Shown here: positions 1-7,675 of the stretch, piece by piece
Layout: every line of letters starts with the position of its first letter
Numbering within the stretch: position 1 is the first letter of the stretch
From: JBBQNY01 sp038255255
GTDB lineage: Bacteria > Pseudomonadota > Gammaproteobacteria > Xanthomonadales > Ahniellaceae
NCBI GenBank assembly: GCA_038255255.1
Contig: JBBSLL010000016.1
Span: 1-56,749 of the forward strand
DNA: 56,749 nucleotides
Direction: 5' to 3'
Translations under genes and position numbers: made by a program
Notes under the pieces: model-generated
Told to the model about the DNA's origin: nothing
What the model saw: only the letters and a program-made list of their open reading frames with translations
Database searches by the model: none

Positions 1-789
1 CCGTGGGGTCGCGGACGACCCGGTTGGCACATCGAATGTTCGGCGATGGCCGCGTCCCACCTCGGTGAGACGCTGGATATCCACGCCGGCGGCATCGACC
101 TGCAGTTTCCGCATCACGAAAACGAGATCGCCCAGAGCGAGTGCGCGCATGGCGGCAAGCCGCTCGCAAAGTATTGGCTCCACAACGGCATGCTGACCTT
201 CGGCGGGGCGAAGATGTCGAAGTCGGTCGGCAATATCGAGAAGGTGCGCGATCTCGTCGAAAAGCATCCGCCGGAGGCATTGCGCCTCGCATTGCTTTCC
301 GCACACTACCGCCAGCCTCTCGAATGGTCGGACGGCCTGGTCGAACAATCGGTGCGCACGCTGGACCGGCTTTACGGAACCCTGCGCGACTCCTTTCACG
401 AACCGGCGTTTATGGGCCGACAAGTTCCATCCGGCGTGCAAGCCGCGCTGGACGATGACCTGAACACCCCCGCTGCTTTGGCCGAAATCGCGCGCATCGC
501 GACTGAATTGCGTCGCGCAACGTCGCCGGCTATCCGGGCAGATCTTCGAAGGCAATTGCTGGGAGGGTGCGACGCACTCGGGCTATTGAGACACGAGTCC
601 TCTGCATGGTTCAACCGCGGAACAGCCGTGGGAGACGACGCGCGCATTCAACGGATGATCGACCAGCGAGACCTTGCCAAACGCCAAAAGCAATTTGCGC
701 TTGCAGATGACATTCGCGGCGAACTGCTAGCGGAGGGCGTGGTGCTCGAAGACACCCCGCAGGGCGTGCGCTGGAAGCGTGCGACGTGA
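1..789 (+). CDS. cysS: Cysteinyl-tRNA synthetase, C-terminal part (5' end outside window)
   Basis: Class I aminoacyl-tRNA synthetase that charges tRNA-Cys with cysteine in the cytoplasm. The reading frame is open from base 1, so the gene is cut by the window edge. The first residues read PWGRGRPGWHIECSAM, the conserved block after the nucleotide-binding region, and an AKMSKSVGN block gives the KMSKS loop that contacts ATP. The remaining DALR-like helical part and anticodon-binding tail run to the TGA at 787-789. The next gene starts inside this stop codon (4-bp GTGA overlap), so the two are probably translated together. Identity is secure; only the N-terminal half is missing. Confidence 0.97.
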   Translation, partial: PWGRGRPGWHIECSAMAASHLGETLDIHAGGIDLQFPHHENEIAQSECAHGGKPLAKYWLHNGMLTFGGAKMSKSVGNIEKVRDLVEKHPPEALRLALLSAHYRQPLEWSDGLVEQSVRTLDRLYGTLRDSFHEPAFMGRQVPSGVQAALDDDLNTPAALAEIARIATELRRATSPAIRADLRRQLLGGCDALGLLRHESSAWFNRGTAVGDDARIQRMIDQRDLAKRQKQFALADDIRGELLAEGVVLEDTPQGVRWKRAT

Positions 790-1232
790 ATACCCTCGCC
801 CAACCGGCGGAGGCCACCGCAGCGGAAGCACAGCACGCGATCGTCGACGAGTTCGGCATGTTGAGCGACTGGTCGGAACGGTATCAATACCTGATCGATC
901 TCGGGCGACGGCTGCCGCCGTTGCCCGAAGCACTCCGTTCTGACGCCTACAAGGTCGATGGCTGCCAGTCGCAGGTCTGGATCGTGCCGCACGGAGAAGC
1001 GGCGCATCTCGAGTTCAGCGCGATCAGCGATTCGAGCATCGTGTCGGGGCTGATTGCCCTGCTGCTGCGTGTGTACTCGGGCCGCACCGCAGAGGAAATC
1101 CTGGCGACTGAGCCGACTTTCGTCGCCGAGTTGGGGCTCTCGCGACATCTCTCACCGACCCGGAGCAATGGCCTCCACGCCATGCTCGCGCGGATCAAGC
1201 ATCACGCCACGCATGCCGCCCGCGACGCCTGA
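786..1232 (+). CDS. sufE: SufE-family cysteine desulfuration protein
   Basis: A 148-residue SufE/CsdE protein. The family accepts persulfide sulfur from a SufS/CsdA cysteine desulfurase and passes it on for Fe-S cluster assembly. The acceptor cysteine is Cys60 in the motif VDGCQSQVW, the family signature, and the length is normal. The start is GTG at 786, overlapping the cysS stop by 4 bp. Placement after cysS makes sense for cysteine use, but no suf operon is visible, so SufE and CsdE cannot be told apart by context. Its TGA stop lies inside the first unit of the repeat array that follows. Confidence 0.93.
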   Translation: MNTLAQPAEATAAEAQHAIVDEFGMLSDWSERYQYLIDLGRRLPPLPEALRSDAYKVDGCQSQVWIVPHGEAAHLEFSAISDSSIVSGLIALLLRVYSGRTAEEILATEPTFVAELGLSRHLSPTRSNGLHAMLARIKHHATHAARDA

Positions 1233-1480
1233 GCCATAGGGCGCATCCCGGATGCGCCGCCGCGCCCAAGCCATAGGGCGCATCTCGGATGCGCCGTCGC
1301 GCCTGAGCCATTGGGCGCATCTCGGATGCGCCGCCGCGCCTGAGCCATAGGGCGCATCCCGGATGCGCCGCAATCGAGCATTAAGCGCCGCCGCGCCCAA
1401 GCCATAGGGCGCATCCCGGATGCGCCGCCGCGCCCAAGCCATTGGGCGCATCTCGGATGCGCCGCAATCGAGCATTAAAG
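1228..1480 (+). repeat. Tandem array of six 37-bp palindromic units
   Basis: Six near-identical units start at about 1228, 1265, 1302, 1339, 1396 and 1433. Each carries the palindrome GGCGCATC-(C/T)CG-GATGCGCC preceded by GCCAT(A/T)G. The period is 37 bp, except that unit 4 carries about 20 extra bases (CAATCGAGCATTAAGCGCCG); the same CAATCGAGCATTAA string follows unit 6. Units alternate between a CCTGAGCC and a CCCAAGCC lead. Each unit can fold into an 8-bp stem, so the array may end or stabilise the sufE transcript. There are no unique spacers, so it is not CRISPR. Confidence 0.9.
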
Positions 1481-1488
1481 GGGATCGT

Positions 1489-1514
1489 CCGGCGGGTCGA
1501 GACCCGCCCTACGG
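1489..1514 (-). repeat. REP-like hairpin with CCGTAGGGCGGGTC head
   Basis: Read on the minus strand this is a CCGTAGGGCGGGTC head folding on GACCCGCC. The stem GGCGGGTC/GACCCGCC is at 1491-1508. It belongs to the same dispersed family as the elements near 5201 and 13704. It lies 13 bp past the dksA stop and may act at the 3' end of that transcript; no T-run follows, so it is not a classical terminator. Confidence 0.65.
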
Positions 1515-1526
1515 AGTGGATCGGCG

Positions 1527-2669
1527 TCAGTCGCCCATCTGGCGCTGACGGTGTTCCCAGCGCTCCTGCGCATCAAGCGTGCGCTCGGCGGTGGGACGCG
1601 CTTCCAGGCGCTCGGTGCCGATTTCCTCGCCCGTGTCTACGCAGTAGCCGTAGTCGCCTTCTTCGATCCGCTTGAGCGCGTCGTCGATCTTGCTGATCAG
1701 CTTGCGGTACCGGTCGCGCGTGCGCAGCTCCAGAGAGTTTTCCGTCTCGCGCGTGGCGCGCTCGGCCTCGTCGCCCACGTCACGCACTTCCTCGCGCAGG
1801 TTCTCGATCGTCTGCTTGGACTCCTCGACCAGTTCCTCGCGCCAGTTCACCAATTTGCGGCGGAAGTATTCGAGCTGCTTTGCGCCCATGTATTCGTCTT
1901 TCGGTCCGGGCTTGTATCCGGCAGGCAACACGACGCCGCTCAGGTCGATGCGTTCGATCTTGCGCATCGGCGGTTCGGGCGGAAGCAGCTTGCCCTTGAT
2001 TTTGCCCTTGCCGGGGTCCTTAACGACCGCAACGGCCTTGACGCCGGTCGTGACGCGGCGGGGAGCAGGCCTGGTCGGCACGTGCACGGGCGCCACCGGC
2101 GCGGCTACGACGACTTTCCCGGACTTGCGTGCCGCCGCGGGCGCAGGCGCCTTCGCAGCTGGCTTTCTGGCAGGTGCCGGCGCCGCAACAACCTTGCGTA
2201 CCGGCGCGCTCGCCTTGGTGTTGCTTGCTGCAACTTTCTTTACGGGGACGGGCTTGCGCGCGGCGCTGACGGTCTTCCTGGCAACGGGCTTTTTCGCAAC
2301 CGGACGCCGTGCCGGCGTGGCCTTCTTCGCTGCGCCGCGAGCGGGCGCGGGCTTGGCTGACTTGCGGGCCGGCGCAGACTGTCCCCGCGCCACCGCCTTG
2401 ACCTTCGACACGACCTTCTGCATCAGCTTGCCGACAACGCCCTTCGAAGACGCACCGCGCGAGGCTGATTTCGCGGCAGGACGCGCCGCGGGCTTCGTCT
2501 TCCTGGCCGCAGCCTTCACGGGCGGCTTGGGCTTGGGCTTGCGCGCTGGCGCCGGCTTGGCCTTCGCCTTGGTGCGCGAAGTGGCGGCGGGCTTGGTCTT
2601 TGACTTGGTCTTGGCCGCGCTCGACTTCCTGGCGGCGGCAGCTGGCTTGCGTGTGGCGCGACTGGCCAT
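1527..2669 (-). CDS. dksA: DksA-type RNA polymerase-binding regulator with long Ala/Lys/Pro-rich N-terminal extension
   Basis: A 380-residue protein. Residues 1-230 are a histone-H1-like low-complexity region of Ala, Lys, Pro and Arg. Residues from about 231 to the end form a DksA/TraR domain. DksA binds the RNA polymerase secondary channel and works with ppGpp in the stringent response. The coiled-coil tip motif DxxDxA is kept (D297, D300, A302), and the C-terminal ERLEARPTAERT block is typical. The zinc finger is degenerate: only Cys343 remains (YCVDTGEEIG), with Thr, Thr and Ala where E. coli has cysteines. Start ATG has GGAG 9 bases upstream. The basic tail could bind nucleic acid, which is inference. 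Confidence 0.9.
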   Translation of the reverse strand: MASRATRKPAAAARKSSAAKTKSKTKPAATSRTKAKAKPAPARKPKPKPPVKAAARKTKPAARPAAKSASRGASSKGVVGKLMQKVVSKVKAVARGQSAPARKSAKPAPARGAAKKATPARRPVAKKPVARKTVSAARKPVPVKKVAASNTKASAPVRKVVAAPAPARKPAAKAPAPAAARKSGKVVVAAPVAPVHVPTRPAPRRVTTGVKAVAVVKDPGKGKIKGKLLPPEPPMRKIERIDLSGVVLPAGYKPGPKDEYMGAKQLEYFRRKLVNWREELVEESKQTIENLREEVRDVGDEAERATRETENSLELRTRDRYRKLISKIDDALKRIEEGDYGYCVDTGEEIGTERLEARPTAERTLDAQERWEHRQRQMGD

Positions 2670-2806
2670 CGAAAACTTCTCCGGAGTGAATGAGTCCGAC
2701 GTCGAGGCGAGTTACGCATCCAAGGGTGGCCGGAAGGCGCGCTGTTATAGCTCATGCCCCCTACCCCGGCAACCGCGACTCCGCATGCCGTGCCAGCATT
2801 GGCGGC

Positions 2807-3028
2807 ATGCTCGAGCGTGCATTGATCGGATTCGTGAACGCCTACCGACGGTGGTTGAGCCCGTTGTTAGGCGGGCGATGCCGCTTTCACCCGACCTGCT
2901 CCCGCTATGCGATCGAAGCCATCGAGCTGCATGGGGCGGCACGCGGAAGCTGGCTTTCGCTGCGCCGGATCGCGCGGTGCCATCCCGGATGCGAGGGCGG
3001 CATCGATCCGGTTCCTCCGCGACATTAG
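2807..3028 (+). CDS. yidD: Membrane protein insertion efficiency factor YidD
   Basis: A 73-residue YidD protein, a small inner-membrane-associated factor that helps YidC insert membrane proteins. The signature RCRFHPTCSRYAIEAI is present, as are the later RIARCHPGC and the GGIDPVPP end. The ATG at 2807 gives the usual family length; the longer upstream frame has no similarity to the family. No strong ribosome binding site is visible. The gene stands apart from rnpA, rpmH and yidC, with which it usually clusters, and lies 33 bp ahead of the dihydroorotase gene, so co-transcription is plausible. Confidence 0.93.
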   Translation: MLERALIGFVNAYRRWLSPLLGGRCRFHPTCSRYAIEAIELHGAARGSWLSLRRIARCHPGCEGGIDPVPPRH

Positions 3029-3061
3029 ACTCCTGGTTTCCACCTCGCGGCCTGCGACATC

Positions 3062-4387
3062 ATGAGCAACTGGGTTATCCGCAACGCGCAGCTCATCAAC
3101 GAAGGGCGGCGCTGGTCCGCGGACGTGCGCGTGCGGGCCGGCCGTATCGAGCAGATCGGCGGCAGCTTCGGCGTGCGCGGGGGGGAACGGGAATTCGATG
3201 CCGCCGGGCGCTGGCTGCTGCCCGGCCTGATCGACGACCAGGTCCACTTCCGGGAGCCGGGTCTCGAATACAAGGCGACCATCGCCACGGAATCGCGCGC
3301 AGCGGTCGCTGGCGGCATTACCAGCTTCATGGAAATGCCGAACACCAAGCCCCCGGCGACGGACTTCGAGTCCCTGCGCGACAAGCGCGCGCGGGCGGCA
3401 GCGACCTCTCTCGGCAATTACGCGTTCTACCTCGGCGCCACCAACGACAACCTCGACGTAATCCGCCGCGCCACGCCGGCCGAAGCCTGCGGCATCAAGG
3501 TCTTCATGGGCGCATCGACCGGCAACATGCTGGTGGACGATCCCGAAACTCTCGACGCGATTTTTCGCGAGTCACCTTTGTTGCTGATCACCCACTGCGA
3601 GGACAGCCCGACCATCGCGCGCAACCAGGCGGCTGCGCAGGCGACGGGACGCACGTTGACTGCGGTTGACCATCCGGAGATCCGCTCCCGCGAGGCCTGC
3701 ATCAAGTCGACCCGGCTGGCGCGCGAGCTCGCGCTACGCCACGACGCCCGCCTCCACGTGCTGCACGTCTCGACGGCTGACGAAGCAGCCTTGTTTGCGC
3801 CGGGCCCCATCGAATCGAAGCGGATCACCGCCGAGACCTGCGTGCATTACCTGCACTTCGACGCCGCGGACTATCCGCGTCTCGGCAACCGCATCAAGTG
3901 CAACCCTTCGATCAAGCTCGCCAGCGATCGGGAGGGACTCGTGCAGGCATTGAACGAGGGCCGGATCGACATATTGGCGACCGATCATGCTCCGCACACC
4001 GCCCAGGAAAAGTCCCTGCCCTATCTCGAGGCGCCCTCCGGCCTGCCGCTGGTACAGCACGCGCTGCAGATTGCACTGAAGCATCTGAGCGTGGAAATGG
4101 TCGTGGAGCGGTTCTGCCATGCACCAGCGCGCCTGTTCGGGCTGCGCGGGCGGGGGTTTCTCGCAGAAGGGGCGCATGCCGACCTGACGCTGGTCGATCC
4201 CGCGCAGCACGAAGCCGTGCGCCAGAAGGATCTGCTGTCGAAGTGCGAGTGGTCGCCATTCGAGGGCGAAACGTTGCCGACGCGCGTCGCGGCGACGTGG
4301 GTGAACGGCCACCTCGCATGGGACGGCGAGAGGCTCGATGATTCGCAGCTGGGCATGGCAATGGAAACCCTGCGCGGTCGCGTATGA
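3062..4387 (+). CDS. pyrC: Dihydroorotase, class I-like
   Basis: A 441-residue amidohydrolase that closes carbamoyl-aspartate to dihydroorotate in pyrimidine synthesis. Visible motifs are LLPGLIDDQVHFREPG at about 53-67, the lysine block IKVFMGAS (the lysine carboxylated in this family), HCEDSP, LHVLHVS and the catalytic DILATDHAPHT near residue 305. The usual first metal ligand in the DxHxH motif is Gln60 here (DDQVH). From memory, this variant is shared by a subgroup of bacterial dihydroorotases. The stop overlaps the next start by 4 bp (ATGA), so it is coupled to the peptidase gene. Confidence 0.9.
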   Translation: MSNWVIRNAQLINEGRRWSADVRVRAGRIEQIGGSFGVRGGEREFDAAGRWLLPGLIDDQVHFREPGLEYKATIATESRAAVAGGITSFMEMPNTKPPATDFESLRDKRARAAATSLGNYAFYLGATNDNLDVIRRATPAEACGIKVFMGASTGNMLVDDPETLDAIFRESPLLLITHCEDSPTIARNQAAAQATGRTLTAVDHPEIRSREACIKSTRLARELALRHDARLHVLHVSTADEAALFAPGPIESKRITAETCVHYLHFDAADYPRLGNRIKCNPSIKLASDREGLVQALNEGRIDILATDHAPHTAQEKSLPYLEAPSGLPLVQHALQIALKHLSVEMVVERFCHAPARLFGLRGRGFLAEGAHADLTLVDPAQHEAVRQKDLLSKCEWSPFEGETLPTRVAATWVNGHLAWDGERLDDSQLGMAMETLRGRV

Positions 4388-5205
4388 ACGCGTGGTCCGC
4401 TGCAGCGCTTTTCCTGATCGGCATCGCGGGAACCGCACTCGCCGGCGACGATCTGCCTGGCAGAGTTGCACAGGGCGGCCTGGCGTCCGGGCGCGTACCG
4501 CCGGGCGTTTCCATCGAGATCGACGGCAAGCCGGTGCGCGTGTCGGCACACGGCGAGTACCTGCTGGCGGCGTCGCGCGATGCAACAGGACACATCACGG
4601 TGGCGATGATCGACGCGGCGGGCACCCGCCGCGTGCACAAGGTTCCCGTCGAACCTCGCAGGTTCAGGATCGAACGGGTCGATGGCGTACCACCCTCGAC
4701 TGTGGATCCACCGCCCGCGATTGCCGCGCGAATTGCGCGCGAGCAGGCCGCCGTTGCCGCGGTACGCAAGCGCGACGACGACCGGCAGGATTGGCGCGAG
4801 GGATTCGGCCTGCCCGTGAAAGCGCGCGTCAGTGGGGTATTCGGCAGCCAGAGGATCTACAACGGCAAGGCCGGCGCCCCGCACTCGGGATTCGATCTGG
4901 CGGCTCCTTCAGGGACTCCGGTCGGCGCCCCTGCCGCCGGGATCGTGACCTTCGCGGCGCCCGATCTGTACCTGACCGGCGGCACGCTCGTGCTCGACCA
5001 CGGGCATGGATTGAGTTCGACGTTCCTGCACCTCAGCCGCATCGACGCGCGCGTTGGCGCACGCGTGGCCAAGGGCGAAGTCGTCGGCGCAGTCGGCGCC
5101 ACCGGCCGCGCCACGGGGCCGCACCTTCACTGGGGCATGAACCTGTTCGATACGCGAATCGACCCGCAGTTGCTGCTGCGGACCCAGGTCACCGGAGATC
5201 CGTAG
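4384..5205 (+). CDS. Secreted M23 (LytM-type) metallopeptidase
   Basis: A 273-residue exported protein with a cleavable signal peptide ending near ALAG (residues 1-20). Residues about 30-130 resemble the all-beta/linker region seen in similar periplasmic M23 proteins, and the LytM domain fills about 140-265. Zinc and catalytic motifs are present: HSGFDLAAP (HxxxD), DHGHGL and HLHWGMN (HxH). It probably cleaves peptidoglycan cross-links or regulates an amidase in the periplasm. It starts 4 bp inside pyrC. Its TAG stop (5203-5205) is part of the CGTAGG head of the REP element that follows. Confidence 0.9.
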   Translation: MNAWSAAALFLIGIAGTALAGDDLPGRVAQGGLASGRVPPGVSIEIDGKPVRVSAHGEYLLAASRDATGHITVAMIDAAGTRRVHKVPVEPRRFRIERVDGVPPSTVDPPPAIAARIAREQAAVAAVRKRDDDRQDWREGFGLPVKARVSGVFGSQRIYNGKAGAPHSGFDLAAPSGTPVGAPAAGIVTFAAPDLYLTGGTLVLDHGHGLSSTFLHLSRIDARVGARVAKGEVVGAVGATGRATGPHLHWGMNLFDTRIDPQLLLRTQVTGDP

Positions 5206-5278
5206 GTCGGGTCGCGGCTGCGACCCGACATGTCCTCATGTCTGATTTGTCAGGTCGCGGACGCGACCTGACCTACCG
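5201..5278. repeat. Pair of inverted REP-like elements (BIME-like)
   Basis: Two palindromes face each other. The first has a CGTAGGTC head and a perfect 10-bp stem, GTCGGGTCGC (5206-5215) with GCGACCCGAC (5220-5229). The second has stem CAGGTCGC (5251-5258) with GCGACCTG (5263-5270) and ends GACCTACCG, the reverse complement of the head. The element sits between the converging peptidase and folE2 genes, where it could stabilise or end both transcripts. Confidence 0.75.
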
Positions 5279-5284
5279 AGACTC

Positions 5285-6325
5285 CTATCCCTCGATGGCC
5301 AGCGAGCGGTAATCGCCGCTGCGGCTTGCGCTCGCCACCGCGTCGTGCGCATGCAGGCTTTCGAGATGCGCCACCCGGACGTGGAAGTCGTCGATTGTCT
5401 CGTCTGTTGCAAAAACGGCATGCAGCCGACGCGCGGCGTCTTCGCAGAACATGAGGTTCTGCGCATTGCGTTGCGCAAAGGCCCGTTCATCGACTCTCTT
5501 CACCGCCGTCTGCAGCGGCGTACCCAGCGCTGCTTCGACGCGGTCGACGATCTGCATGGCCTCGGGCCACGGTGCGCCCGCACGCACCTGCATGCGCAGT
5601 CGCGCTTCGCTGCGCTGCGCGTGGGCGGTCGCGATCGAGCCTTCCGGGCTGGAAAGCCATGCGGCGATGTCGGAAGCCGCCACCGCACCGGTACCAAACT
5701 CCGCTGCCACTGCCTCGGCAGTGGCATGCCGTGCAAGGGCGGCGGAGCTGGGGCACGTGCTCGAGTAGCCGATCGTCAGCTCGAACTCCAGGACGCGGCC
5801 AGCCGGCGATTGCCGGGCACGGACGTTCATGGGGTATCGCTGCCAGCCCGCCATGGGACTCACGAGCGCCGGACGCAGCACGAGGAGATCCATTGCGATG
5901 TCCAACTGTGCCCGGCTCGACAAACTGGACTGCGACGCGAGCATTGCATCGAGCACCGAACGCAACACTTCGGCATCGACGCGGCGGTCGGCCAGTTGCG
6001 ATTGCAGCAACGAGTACAGCCTCGACATGTGGATGCCACGCGCCCGCGGGTCGACGAGACTGACCCATGCGTTGACCGAAGCCACGCCTGAATGCACTTC
6101 GTCGCCGTACCGGAGCGGGAGCGCGATGCCGCGCATGCCGACCCAGTCGAGGGCAGCCCCGATTGAACTTGCCGGAACGATCGCAGGATCGGGAAGTACC
6201 GTCGCACCTGCCGGCCTTCCGACGTGTGAGTCAGTTTCGACGTGTTCGCTTTCTGCATCTCCGGCTGTTCCGGGCGCGGTCCGGGATCGCGTTTCAGATT
6301 CCACTACTGTCTCCTGCGGCGGCAT
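5285..6325 (-). CDS. folE2: GTP cyclohydrolase FolE2 (type IB)
   Basis: A 346-residue type IB GTP cyclohydrolase, which makes dihydroneopterin triphosphate from GTP, the first step to folate. Family blocks visible are DPRARGIHMSRLY, the metal/catalytic-cysteine region GYSSTCPSSAALAR, and the C-terminal DDFHVRVAHLESLHAHDA. The ATG at 6325 (MPPQETVV) is preferred; a longer frame upstream adds unrelated residues. About 60 non-conserved residues precede the core. FolE2 enzymes use metals other than zinc and replace FolE under zinc shortage in many bacteria. It is the last gene of a coupled operon and overlaps its upstream neighbour by 32 bp. Confidence 0.93.
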   Translation of the reverse strand: MPPQETVVESETRSRTAPGTAGDAESEHVETDSHVGRPAGATVLPDPAIVPASSIGAALDWVGMRGIALPLRYGDEVHSGVASVNAWVSLVDPRARGIHMSRLYSLLQSQLADRRVDAEVLRSVLDAMLASQSSLSSRAQLDIAMDLLVLRPALVSPMAGWQRYPMNVRARQSPAGRVLEFELTIGYSSTCPSSAALARHATAEAVAAEFGTGAVAASDIAAWLSSPEGSIATAHAQRSEARLRMQVRAGAPWPEAMQIVDRVEAALGTPLQTAVKRVDERAFAQRNAQNLMFCEDAARRLHAVFATDETIDDFHVRVAHLESLHAHDAVASASRSGDYRSLAIEG

Positions 6326-7022
6326 GGCTCGGGACGCGCCGCGACACCGCGCGAACGGCCTGCCAGACCTTCCATACTTCGCGCCAGCGTCGCATGCGCC
6401 CGGCGGGCGTCGCGGCATCGCCCATCGAGTCAATCCAGCACAGGGCCTGCGCGCGACGCGCCTCGGTCCACGGGTCAAATGTCGGCCCTGCGCGCAGCGC
6501 CTGGCCATGATCAGCCGTCGCGGCAGCCCGATTTGCGTCCAGGCCTATCGCCTGCGCCCTGCGCTCGATGACGTCGACCAGACCCGCCCGCGCACGCACA
6601 AGGCACGCAGCAGGGTCCACCGGAAGCGGATCGAACCACAATGCCTTCTCCATTTCCTGCACTAACGCCACCACGCGGGACCCCGCAGCCTCCGGAACGC
6701 TCGTTCGCAATTCCGACAGCGCTCGCGCCAGAGCACCCCAATCAATGCGCGCATTCGCGGCAGCCAACAGCTGCGTGAGCGGATGTCGCGCGCCACCCCC
6801 CTCCGACAATGCGAGTTCTTCGATCCACCAGGCGGACTTGAGGTTGTTGACTGTGGCGTCGCTGCCTATCCACAGGCTTTCGCGCAGGGCGAATCCCAGT
6901 GCGAGTCGCGCCGAGACCGCCGGCGTGCGCGCTGGCGGCACGAACAGTCGAAGCGCTGCGGACCGGTCGCGCAGCGCCCAATCACCCAGCGCGGATTGCT
7001 CAGTCGGGTCGACGTCAGTCAC
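6294..7022 (-). CDS. Squalene/phytoene synthase-like protein, probably non-catalytic
   Basis: A 242-residue helical protein resembling the squalene/phytoene synthase superfamily through the block NNLKSAWWIEEL (enzymes have KLAWWREEL) and the ARHPLTQLL segment that follows. The two Asp-rich motifs (DxxxD type) that bind prenyl diphosphates in real enzymes are not visible, and the protein is shorter than active family members. I infer a pseudoenzyme. The GTG at 7022 overlaps the phosphatase stop by 4 bp and removes an unconserved extension. Neighbours are ubiG and a HAD phosphatase upstream and folE2 downstream. Function is unknown; a quinone- or prenyl-lipid-linked role is only suggested by context. 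Confidence 0.65.
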   Translation of the reverse strand: MTDVDPTEQSALGDWALRDRSAALRLFVPPARTPAVSARLALGFALRESLWIGSDATVNNLKSAWWIEELALSEGGGARHPLTQLLAAANARIDWGALARALSELRTSVPEAAGSRVVALVQEMEKALWFDPLPVDPAACLVRARAGLVDVIERRAQAIGLDANRAAATADHGQALRAGPTFDPWTEARRAQALCWIDSMGDAATPAGRMRRWREVWKVWQAVRAVSRRVPSHAAAGDSSGI

Positions 7023-7675
7023 CAGAGCCACTCCGACAGGGCGGAGGGCTCCGCAAATCGGAGATCCGCGCCCCAGTCCGCAGGATTCTCGCCATCGAGA
7101 TACCCCCACTCCGCGGTCGCGGTTCGCGCACCCGCTGCGTGCCCGGCCTCGATGTCACGGCGGTCGTCACCCAGGAAAAGCGTGCCTGCGGGTTCGACAC
7201 CGGCCTGCGCGCACGCGTGCATGACCGGAAGCGGGTGCGGCTTGCGTTGCTCCAGCGTGTCGCCGCAGACCACTGTCGCGAAACAGCGATCGAGGCCGAG
7301 AGCGGTCAGTAACGGCAGCGTCAACCAGCCGGCCTTGTTGGTGACGATGCCGCTGACGCCGCCCTCGTCTCCCCAGCGTTGCAGGAGCGTGGCCATGCCG
7401 TCGAACAATCGCGTGTCGACGCAGATTTCGGCTCTGTAGCGTGCGAGCAGGTCGTCGAGGTGCGATTCGGCTTCCGTCACCGACAGTTCGGGCAGCCCGG
7501 CACGCAGGATCGCCCGGCCACCCTTTGAAACGCTGCCCCGGACGCCTCCCGGATCAATGGGCGCCAGGCCCAGCTCCGCGCGCACGCGCTGCACCGCACG
7601 CACCAGGTCTGGCGCGCTGTCGACGAGCGTGCCGTCGAGGTCGAAGAGCAGCAGGCGTGGTCGCCAGTCCGTCAT
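7019..7675 (-). CDS. mupP: HAD-IA phosphatase, MupP-like (Gph family)
   Basis: A 218-residue HAD phosphatase. Motif I is FDLDGTLVDS (Asp12, Asp14), motif II VTNKAG, motif IV GDDRRDIEAG. Such genes are usually named phosphoglycolate phosphatase. However, the NPADWGAD string near the end and the position right after ubiG, with an mtaD-like gene before that, match what I recall of Pseudomonas MupP. MupP removes phosphate from N-acetylmuramate 6-phosphate in the AmgK-MurU peptidoglycan recycling route. The ATG overlaps the ubiG stop by 4 bp. Gph remains possible; assay or presence of amgK/murU would decide. Confidence 0.8.
   Translation of the reverse strand: MTDWRPRLLLFDLDGTLVDSAPDLVRAVQRVRAELGLAPIDPGGVRGSVSKGGRAILRAGLPELSVTEAESHLDDLLARYRAEICVDTRLFDGMATLLQRWGDEGGVSGIVTNKAGWLTLPLLTALGLDRCFATVVCGDTLEQRKPHPLPVMHACAQAGVEPAGTLFLGDDRRDIEAGHAAGARTATAEWGYLDGENPADWGADLRFAEPSALSEWLW

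Noticed and set aside
1228..1480. Possible CRISPR array
   Set aside because: The units are contiguous palindromes with no variable spacers, and no cas genes are present.
1672..3669. 665-codon plus-strand frame covering dksA and yidD
   Set aside because: It runs antisense through dksA and out of frame through yidD and pyrC, all of which have clear family motifs.
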